Part shown: piece after piece, positions 1-5,427 of the stretch
Position numbering within the stretch: position 1 is the first letter of the stretch
Layout: each line of letters opens with the position of its first letter
Assembly (NCBI GenBank): GCA_030833025.1
Contig: JAURHZ010000150.1
Coordinates: 1-5,853 of the forward strand
DNA: 5,853 nt
Source of the DNA: Armatimonadota bacterium
Lineage (GTDB): Bacteria > Armatimonadota > Armatimonadia > Armatimonadales > Armatimonadaceae
Direction: 5' to 3'
The notes under the pieces: generated by a model
Seen by the model: the letters and a program-made list of their open reading frames with translations, nothing else
Told to the model about the DNA's origin: nothing
Databases searched by the model: none
Made by a program: the position numbers and the translations under genes

Positions 1-660
1 CCAGCCATCAAAACACTTACGTATAACACCGTACCCACCGAGGGTATCGGCCGGTTCATTGTTAATGGCCAGTGCATACGCATCCGCCTGGTGAATCCAG
101 GCATTTAAAAATGCATCTCGACGTGCCGGGAAGCAGGCTCTATCCAGCTCTTGGATCGCGGAAAATGGCACATCACGGGCATCCACCGTGCCATCCGCTC
201 CTAGCCAATCCGCCGGCTTTACCCCTTGATAACGGGCATTGCGATAGGCATAAACCCGACCAATTTGTTTGTAGAGCTCCACATTTTCAAGCACGCCATC
301 CCCGCCTTGGGTGCAGCCACTGAGATACTGCCGGCCAGCCTCGTGCAATGCCATCCCGTAGCCTTTGCCGCGAAATGCCTCATCAACAATGTAGCATCCA
401 AAGAATCCAAAGTGGTCATCGTAGCGGACCGCACTCACACACGCGATTGGCTTGCCATCTAGCTCGCCCACGAGAAAGCCCTGTGGATCGGCTTTGATGA
501 ACAATTCGGCATCATGGAGACCAGGATTCCACCCGGCAGCTTTCATCCATTGGATGGCTATCGCATCGATTTCGGCTATATTCATGGCCCGGATGATGTA
601 CCGACCACTGGCCAAATCCCGTGCTGCAGCTGATTGCGCATCAAGGCGTTTGATGTTCAT
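1..660 (-). CDS. GNAT family N-acetyltransferase, two-domain type (C-terminus cut off by window edge)
   Basis: Seen: 220 codons without a stop, reading off the left edge. The first domain (about residues 21-140) begins with a YIIRAMNIAEIDAIA strand-helix, followed by GWNPGLHDAELF and GFLVGELDGKPIACVSAV. The acetyl-CoA pyrophosphate-binding loop RGKGYG is at residues 97-102. A second, more divergent segment follows (FSAIQELDRACFPARRDAF, about 166-184, and GGYGVIRKCFDGW at 208-220). Known of the family: this pattern fits YitH-like acetyltransferases, in which an N-terminal GNAT domain is joined to a second GNAT-like half (Acetyltransf_18 type) in about 280 residues, so some 60 residues are probably missing. 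The acceptor substrate is unknown; such enzymes are usually cytosolic. The start at 660 leaves the whole domain intact and lies 9 bases after the phosphoesterase stop; a partial Shine-Dalgarno AGGG overlaps that stop. It is probably co-transcribed with the phosphoesterase. The family call is firm, the substrate is not. Confidence 0.9.
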   Translation of the reverse strand, partial: MNIKRLDAQSAAARDLASGRYIIRAMNIAEIDAIAIQWMKAAGWNPGLHDAELFIKADPQGFLVGELDGKPIACVSAVRYDDHFGFFGCYIVDEAFRGKGYGMALHEAGRQYLSGCTQGGDGVLENVELYKQIGRVYAYRNARYQGVKPADWLGADGTVDARDVPFSAIQELDRACFPARRDAFLNAWIHQADAYALAINNEPADTLGGYGVIRKCFDGW

Positions 661-669
661 TCTGCTACC

Positions 670-1629
670 CTATCTGCCTTCGGCGATGGCTTCCGTCCAG
701 CCCCACGAAACATACTGTTCTTTAAACGTGCCATCGGAATTGAGGTCTAAAATACGGTACCCAGGCATCACGCCGTTATTTGCGCCCTTCCACCAAGCGC
801 CACAAATTGCGCCGCCACAGAGATACGAAACGCCATCGTAGTCGACCCGGTCCAGCTGATGCGTGTGTCCGCTCAGACAAATCTTCACGTGGCGATGCTT
901 CCGGAACAGGACCTTGAGCGCATTCCAGTTTTTTGTCATCGAGTTTCCACCAACCGTCCAGTCGCCCGTCTTTTCATCGTATGCGCCGGCTAGTGTTGTC
1001 ACAGACAAAATCGGGATGTGGGTCATGATAACCGTCGGGCGTGTGTCTTGACCAAGGGTCTGGTCGAGCCATGCCATTTGCTCCGGGTCGATGATGGCGT
1101 TGTAGCCATCCGGTGTCAGGAAGATATTGTCGATGACGATGACATTCCAGCCACCAACCTGATGCGCATGGTACGTGCGCTCATAGCCAAAGAGATCGAG
1201 GAACCACTTTTTGCCCCAAAGTCGCTCGGAGCCGGTGGTTGCGCTGTCCTTTTTGCTCCACCCCCAAGGGTCATGGTTACCGATGGCATGAAAGCTCTGG
1301 ATGTTGGTGTGGTCCCGGCAGGTTTTGGTAAAGATGTCCCACTGCGTACGGGTGCGGGCTTCCGTTTGCGCATAGGCATCCATGATCAGGTCGCCACCAA
1401 AGAGGAGCGCGGCAGGTTTATGTTTCTGCTGCATGATGTGATCGAGGCAGAGGGCGAGACCTTTGGGTGCGCCAAGCTCGGGTTGAACGTGCGAGTCTGT
1501 CAAGTGAACGATGCGGGTGGATTTGCCTCGAATGGGTGCGACTGGCTGGGAGGTGGATGCGGCGGCGGCGTGTGCGAGTGACAGGGGCGCGATGGCGCCT
1601 CCGAGGATTATGTCCCGTCGGGTAATCAT
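670..1629 (-). CDS. Tat-exported calcineurin-like metallophosphoesterase
   Basis: Seen: 319 residues from the chosen start. The N-terminus TRRDIILGGAIAPLSLAHA is a twin-arginine signal (Arg4-Arg5), with a likely AHA cleavage site near residue 21. The five metallophosphoesterase blocks are all present: D45-S-H47, GGD80, GNHD 117-120, H204 in MTHIP, and GHTH 254-257. These ligands normally hold a two-metal centre that hydrolyses phosphomonoesters or phosphodiesters. Export by Tat implies folding with metal in the cytoplasm and action in the periplasm or on the surface. The C-terminal part (GGAICGAWWKG, 272-282, then MPGYRILDL) is typical of stand-alone secreted members, but the substrate cannot be told. 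An in-frame ATG at 1692 would add 21 residues before the Tat motif; the start at 1629 is preferred because it puts the twin arginines at the N-terminus. It lies 75 bases after the kinase gene and 9 before the acetyltransferase. Confidence 0.9.
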   Translation of the reverse strand: MITRRDIILGGAIAPLSLAHAAAASTSQPVAPIRGKSTRIVHLTDSHVQPELGAPKGLALCLDHIMQQKHKPAALLFGGDLIMDAYAQTEARTRTQWDIFTKTCRDHTNIQSFHAIGNHDPWGWSKKDSATTGSERLWGKKWFLDLFGYERTYHAHQVGGWNVIVIDNIFLTPDGYNAIIDPEQMAWLDQTLGQDTRPTVIMTHIPILSVTTLAGAYDEKTGDWTVGGNSMTKNWNALKVLFRKHRHVKICLSGHTHQLDRVDYDGVSYLCGGAICGAWWKGANNGVMPGYRILDLNSDGTFKEQYVSWGWTEAIAEGR

Positions 1630-1635
1630 GGTCAG

Positions 1636-1641
1636 ATTGTA
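1636..1641 (-). promoter_or_regulatory. possible -10 element placing transcription start at the phosphoesterase ATG
   Basis: On the minus strand TACAAT lies 6 bases before the ATG at 1629. This would put the transcription start on or next to the A of the start codon, giving a leaderless message. No Shine-Dalgarno sequence is visible in front of this ATG, which is consistent. No convincing -35 hexamer is seen about 17 bases upstream. Weak; read-through from the kinase gene is equally possible. Confidence 0.25.
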
Positions 1642-1704
1642 GCGTGTGATAACAAGGGCATTTGTTAATGCAGGTAGCGCTGCACGATGCACACCGTCGC
1701 AGAC

Positions 1705-3108
1705 TTACGCTTGATAATCGCTGTCGGCTGGTCCAACCGGGAGGCTGATAACCACTTCCATCCCATTCCCAGCTTCGCTCACAAACCGCATCGTGCCATT
1801 GTGTGCAGCAACAATAGACTTACAAATCGCAAGACCAAGACCCGTTCCACCATTATCTCCAGGGCCACTTCGTGCACGTGCATCATCCACGCGATAAAAC
1901 CGCTCTCCAAGCCGCGCCACGTGCTCCGGTGAAACTCCGCATCCTGTGTCACGCACCGTTATCGATGCATCTGTCAACTCCAGAACAATCATGCCACCAG
2001 ACGGTGTATGGCGCACTGCATTTGATAACAGATTGACGACGACGCGCAGGATGTCGCTTTCGTTGCCGTAAAGCTGGGCATCCATTGGTGCTATCCGGAC
2101 ATCTACATTTATGTCATCCGGAATCACTAGCTGCGACATCGCATGTGGCGCAAGCTCATCGGCGCGCATATAGACTTTTCGGGCCCCGAGGCTACCGGCA
2201 TCACCACGGGCTAGCACCAAAAGGCTCTCCACCAACTGAGCCATCGCATCCGCAGCGCCTTCGACGACACGAAGGGCATCAGAAAGCGCGGCGGGGCTCT
2301 GATCACCAAGCAATGCAACGCCAGCAACGCCTTTGATACGGGTCAGGGGTGTTCGTAGCTCATGGCTGGCATCAGCGACAAAGCGCTTTTTCTGCGCGAA
2401 AGCCAGCTCAAGTCGCGAAAGGAGACCATTAAGTGTGGATGCCAGAGCGGCAAATTCATCCGTACCGATGACGGGGAGCCGCTCGGAGAGCGTGGATGCC
2501 CCAATACGTTCCGCGGCGGCAGTCATCTGTTCGACAGGCTGTAGAACTCTTCGCGTAAGCCAAAATGCAACCCCGCAGGCAATCAACAAAACCACCGGAG
2601 AAAGCATCAAGAGTGTTCGATCGACCGCCTGAACCGAGCGTTCAATATCTGCAATCGGGTAAGGAACTTGGATGGCGCCGACGACCTTTCCATTTTGCCG
2701 ATAAGCAACTGTCAGGATGCGAAATGGCTCATCATACGCAATGACACGCGTCGTCTGAACTGCTCTGCCAGATGTTGCATTGACTGCCCGTTGATCCCAC
2801 GCAAGCAGCGTGTCTCCACCCGGAGGTGATGAGCCATCCAGCATAATCACCACGGGTTTATAGGGGTTTCCCCGGTTTGGCGCAGGCCCTCTCGGTGCTC
2901 TGTCAGCCGGCTCGCCGCGCTGGAGGCGAGAGGCCGCACGCTCTGCCCGGGTTGCCATTTCACGGTCGACCGTTCCATAAAGCGTGGATGATGTTAGTTG
3001 CCGGACGCCAAGCCCTGCAACAGCGAAGACACCAATCAGAATCGCAGCAGAACCAATAATTAGCTGCCAGCGAATGCCTCCAAGTTTATGAAATGTCGGG
3101 ACGCTCAT
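1705..3108 (-). CDS. membrane-bound sensor histidine kinase (HAMP, HisKA, HATPase_c)
   Basis: Seen: 467 residues. Transmembrane helix 1 is at about 14-34, an extracytoplasmic sensor of about 125 residues at 38-163, and helix 2 at about 165-184. A HAMP linker follows at about 185-238 (LQPVEQMTAAAERIG). The dimerisation and phosphoacceptor helix contains FVADASHELRTPLTR with phospho-accepting His249. The ATP-binding domain has N box N359/N363, G1 DTGCG 387-391, F box ERFYRVD 402-408 and G2 GGTGLGL 420-426. All catalytic boxes are intact, so it should be active. The sensor region has a Pro/Arg/Gly-rich loop (about 64-83) and ends in GKVVGAIQVPYPIADIE, common in this kinase class; the signal is unknown. 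The start at 3108 overlaps the regulator stop as ATGA, implying translational coupling; another ATG at 3132 would give a 28-base overlap and an unneeded extension. Its partner is the adjacent response regulator. Confidence 0.95.
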   Translation of the reverse strand: MSVPTFHKLGGIRWQLIIGSAAILIGVFAVAGLGVRQLTSSTLYGTVDREMATRAERAASRLQRGEPADRAPRGPAPNRGNPYKPVVIMLDGSSPPGGDTLLAWDQRAVNATSGRAVQTTRVIAYDEPFRILTVAYRQNGKVVGAIQVPYPIADIERSVQAVDRTLLMLSPVVLLIACGVAFWLTRRVLQPVEQMTAAAERIGASTLSERLPVIGTDEFAALASTLNGLLSRLELAFAQKKRFVADASHELRTPLTRIKGVAGVALLGDQSPAALSDALRVVEGAADAMAQLVESLLVLARGDAGSLGARKVYMRADELAPHAMSQLVIPDDINVDVRIAPMDAQLYGNESDILRVVVNLLSNAVRHTPSGGMIVLELTDASITVRDTGCGVSPEHVARLGERFYRVDDARARSGPGDNGGTGLGLAICKSIVAAHNGTMRFVSEAGNGMEVVISLPVGPADSDYQA

Positions 3109-3782
3109 TCGCTTTCTGGCCGCCGTATGCAATACCCAACACCCCAGATGGTGTGGATGAGCTTTGTTTGATGTTCATCATCCACTTTGCGACGGATACT
3201 GCGGATACATACATCAACAACATTGGATGCCGTTGCATCGCAGGCCCAAACCCTGTTCAGAATCGCATCGCGGGTAAAAACATGGCTCTCCCGCTGCGCC
3301 ATCGCGCAGAGGAGCTCATACTCCCGGAGGGTAAGGCTGATGTCAGTTCCAGCACGGGAAACGGTATGGCGCTGCGTGTCAATTTCGAGGTCGCTAATTC
3401 GAATTACAGCCCCTTTATGTTCGGAATCCCTGCGCGAAAGTGCGCGGACCCGTGCGAGTACCTCACGAAAGTCAAATGGCTTTGCAAGATAGTCATCCGC
3501 GCCGGCATCGAGGCCACGAATACGATCATCCACTGTTCCAAGCGCGGTTAGCATCAGGATGGGTATCGCGATGCGCTCGGCCCGCAGCATCCGGCAGAAC
3601 TCAATGCCACCCAATCCTGGGAGCATCACATCCAAGATGATGAGCTGAAAGGACTGACTCCGGGCTTGCTCGAGACCTGCCTTGCCATCGGTGGCAATAA
3701 CAGCGGTGTACCCGGCATTTTGCAGCCCGGTTTGAATCAGCGCCGCAGTGCTGTGGTCATCTTCAACAATCAGAATGCGCAT
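3105..3782 (-). CDS. OmpR/PhoB-family response regulator
   Basis: Seen: 225 residues. The receiver domain (1-115) has the acidic pocket Glu7-Asp8-Asp9, phospho-accepting Asp51 in LIILDVMLPG, Thr79 in LMLTA, and Lys101 in LAKPFDF. A winged-helix DNA-binding domain follows (about 127-221), with LTLREYELL and the recognition-helix region NVVDVCIRSIRRKVDDE, ending in the wing IWGVGYCIR. This is the standard OmpR-type length and order. It should be phosphorylated by the overlapping histidine kinase and bind tandem direct repeats as a dimer. Four in-frame ATGs lie together at the 5' end (3797, 3794, 3791, 3782). The last is chosen because MRILIVEDD is the usual family N-terminus and a GAGGA sequence precedes it, although closely. 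It is first in its operon and diverges from the sulfatase, so autoregulation and control of the sulfatase are plausible. Confidence 0.94.
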   Translation of the reverse strand: MRILIVEDDHSTAALIQTGLQNAGYTAVIATDGKAGLEQARSQSFQLIILDVMLPGLGGIEFCRMLRAERIAIPILMLTALGTVDDRIRGLDAGADDYLAKPFDFREVLARVRALSRRDSEHKGAVIRISDLEIDTQRHTVSRAGTDISLTLREYELLCAMAQRESHVFTRDAILNRVWACDATASNVVDVCIRSIRRKVDDEHQTKLIHTIWGVGYCIRRPESE

Positions 3783-3805
3783 AGTCCTCATCATCATCCA
3801 GCGAA

Positions 3806-3860
3806 TTCATGAAATGCCGGTTAATCGCGGCGCGGAAATTCATGCATTTTTCATTTATGT
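3806..3860. promoter_or_regulatory. candidate response-regulator binding region with TTCAT direct repeats
   Basis: This lies in the roughly 110-base divergent gap between the response regulator and the sulfatase. Three similar 11-base units are seen: TTCATGAAATG at 3806-3816, TTCATGCATTT at 3839-3849 and TTCATTTATGT at 3850-3860. The last two abut directly and match at 8 of 11 positions. The first is 33 bases, three 11-base steps, upstream of the second and also matches it at 8 of 11. A further GTCATA sits at 3863-3868 but is out of phase. OmpR/PhoB-class regulators typically bind tandem repeats with 11-base spacing, so this is a candidate operator for the neighbouring regulator. The abutting pair ends about 35 bases before the sulfatase ATG, close to where its promoter should lie. 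Assignment is inference. Confidence 0.4.
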
Positions 3861-3880
3861 TAGTCATATTGGCATCAACT

Positions 3881-3886
3881 GGAGGT
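3881..3886 (+). promoter_or_regulatory. ribosome binding site of the sulfatase gene
   Basis: GGAGGT lies 8 bases before the ATG at 3895. It decides the start between this ATG and a second in-frame ATG at 3901, for which the spacing would be 14. Confidence 0.8.
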
Positions 3887-3894
3887 GTCGCTAA

Positions 3895-5427
3895 ATGATA
3901 ATGAAGAGTGTTTTCGGGCTGATGGTTGTGAGTACAGTCATCGGTGGTGGAATCGCCATTTCAGGATTTTCAGAAGGTCGCGAGCCGGTACGAATCAGGC
4001 GTGCGGCAAACCCGATGCCAGCTACCAAGCCGAATTTCATCGTCATTCTGGGAGAAGGTCATGGCAACTCCAGCCTGCCATTTACGCAAGACCCAGCACT
4101 TCCGGATGCCCGCAACACGGGTGTAAAAATGCCAGCATTTGAAGAAGTGGCGAATAACGGCATCCGATTTAGCCGGTTTTATGCTGCGAGCCCACGGTGT
4201 ACGCCAACGCGCGCTGCGCTCCTCACAGGCAAGACAAGCGGTCGTTTGCAGATGACATTTGTGAACGAGGGCCGCAAGGATGATGCATCCAATACAAAAA
4301 TGCTCCCCCCACGGACATCCATGGAGCTCGCCACAACGGAGACGACTCTCCCAGAAATGCTCCAGAGTGCCGGATACGCAGCCGCCCATTTTGGAAAGTG
4401 GCATGTTGGCCGAACCAGCCCAGCAACGCACGGCTTCACCGAAAATGATGGCGCAAACAACAACGGCGGTCCGGAAAATGTTCAGGATCCTGCGACGTTG
4501 CAGACGCCTAAAAATGGCACCGCCGCTGCTGAGTTCATCAAGACGCAAATCGCAGCGAAAAAGCCGTTCTATGTGCAGATTTCGCAGTATGCGAGCAAAG
4601 CGGATGTCGACCAGGAGCGCATGGACACTGTTCTTTCCGAGCTGCAAAAAGTGCTGAAAGAGGCTGGCCAGGCGGACAACACCTACATCCTGTACACGAC
4701 CGACCACGGGACACCGGGTAGAAACTCGCCATTTAAGGCTGGTAAAGGATTCCTTACCGAAGGCGGTATCCGTGTGCCATTTGTAATCAGTGGACCGGGC
4801 ATTCCGAAGGGTAAGTTCATCGCGACGCCGGTCAGCACCATGGACATTTTCCCGACGATTGCTGAGCTTGCGGGTGTGAAAACGTTGCCGAAGGACCTTG
4901 ATGGCGGATCATTGGCATCCATTTTGAAGTTGGGTTCAGCGGGCAAGGTTGCCGGGCGCGGGGATGACATGTTCTTCCATTTCCCACACTACGACATGAA
5001 CAACGGTGGGCCCTGCTCGGCGATTGTCAGCGGGGATTACAAGCTGATTCGCTACTACGAAGATGACCACTCTGAGCTCTACAACGTGGTCACGGATCCG
5101 AGTGAGCGGCGTAATCTGCTGATGGACAAGCCTGATGTCGCGAAGGATTTGACGTCAAAGCTTGAGGCGTATTTGAAGTCAATTAATGCGGGTATGCCGA
5201 CGAAGAACCCGAACTTTGACCCGAACAAACCATCCGATGGCGCTCCGCAGCGTGGTCGTAAAGGTGGATTTGGCCCGGCGGATGGCGAACCGGGGCAGGG
5301 CGGCGGAGGTCAAGGTGGTGGCCGTGGAGGTCGTGGCGGCGGAGGAGGCCAAGGCGGCGGACGTGGTGGTCGCGGCGGCGGTGGAAACGGCGGCGGCAAT
5401 AATGGTGGCGGAAACGGAGGCTGGTGA
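3895..5427 (+). CDS. secreted or membrane-anchored sulfatase-family protein with Gly/Arg-rich C-terminal tail
   Basis: Seen: 510 residues. A hydrophobic N-terminus (about 4-24) serves as signal peptide or anchor; no clear cleavage site or lipobox is seen. The sulfatase core runs from about 46 to 430. SPRCTPTRAALLTG holds the C-x-P-x-R motif, Cys102 being the residue converted to formylglycine in active type I sulfatases, with Arg106. FGKWHVG follows at 166-172, DHG at 270-272, KAGKGFLTEGGIR at 281-293 and a C-terminal ELYNVVTDPSERRNL at 394-408. Odd points: GEG (53-55) stands where most sulfatases have an Asp-Asp metal pair; residues 180-270 contain no His, although a catalytic His is expected there; and that segment is short. 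The last 55 or so residues are Gly-rich with Arg, Gln and Asn and end in Trp. Family membership is firm; activity and substrate are uncertain. The divergent two-component system is its likely regulator. Confidence 0.9.
   Translation: MIMKSVFGLMVVSTVIGGGIAISGFSEGREPVRIRRAANPMPATKPNFIVILGEGHGNSSLPFTQDPALPDARNTGVKMPAFEEVANNGIRFSRFYAASPRCTPTRAALLTGKTSGRLQMTFVNEGRKDDASNTKMLPPRTSMELATTETTLPEMLQSAGYAAAHFGKWHVGRTSPATHGFTENDGANNNGGPENVQDPATLQTPKNGTAAAEFIKTQIAAKKPFYVQISQYASKADVDQERMDTVLSELQKVLKEAGQADNTYILYTTDHGTPGRNSPFKAGKGFLTEGGIRVPFVISGPGIPKGKFIATPVSTMDIFPTIAELAGVKTLPKDLDGGSLASILKLGSAGKVAGRGDDMFFHFPHYDMNNGGPCSAIVSGDYKLIRYYEDDHSELYNVVTDPSERRNLLMDKPDVAKDLTSKLEAYLKSINAGMPTKNPNFDPNKPSDGAPQRGRKGGFGPADGEPGQGGGGQGGGRGGRGGGGGQGGGRGGRGGGGNGGGNNGGGNGGW
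5308..5385 (+). repeat. tandem 13-residue Gly/Arg/Gln repeat in sulfatase C-terminus
   Basis: Two consecutive 39-base units both encode GQGGGRGGRGGGG (residues 472-484 and 485-497). The peptide units are identical but 7 of 13 codons differ synonymously, so this is not a fresh DNA duplication. A looser Gly/Asn tail follows to the stop. Confidence 0.85.
5416..5420 (+). promoter_or_regulatory. ribosome binding site of the downstream gene, inside the sulfatase coding sequence
   Basis: GGAGG lies 6 bases before the ATG at 5427, ideal spacing. It is formed by the Gly-Gly codons just before the terminal Trp of the sulfatase. It supports the start at 5427 over the in-frame ATG at 5457, which has no such sequence. 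Confidence 0.75.

Noticed and set aside
1018..1581. 187-residue plus-strand open frame antisense to the metallophosphoesterase
   Set aside because: The opposite strand codes all five metallophosphoesterase motifs, so this frame is a shadow. Its peptide shows no domain.
1680..1702. Hairpin after the kinase stop (CTGCACG pairing with CGTCGCAG, 8-base loop, one bulge)
   Set aside because: There is no U-run after it on the minus strand, so it is not supported as an intrinsic terminator and read-through to the phosphoesterase stays possible.
3806..3813. Perfect 8-base palindrome TTCATGAA as an operator of its own
   Set aside because: It is short, does not extend symmetrically, and is better read as part of the TTCAT direct-repeat series.
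3970..4707. 245-residue minus-strand open frame inside the sulfatase gene
   Set aside because: Cys/Arg/Trp-rich peptide without a domain, fully antisense to conserved sulfatase motifs.
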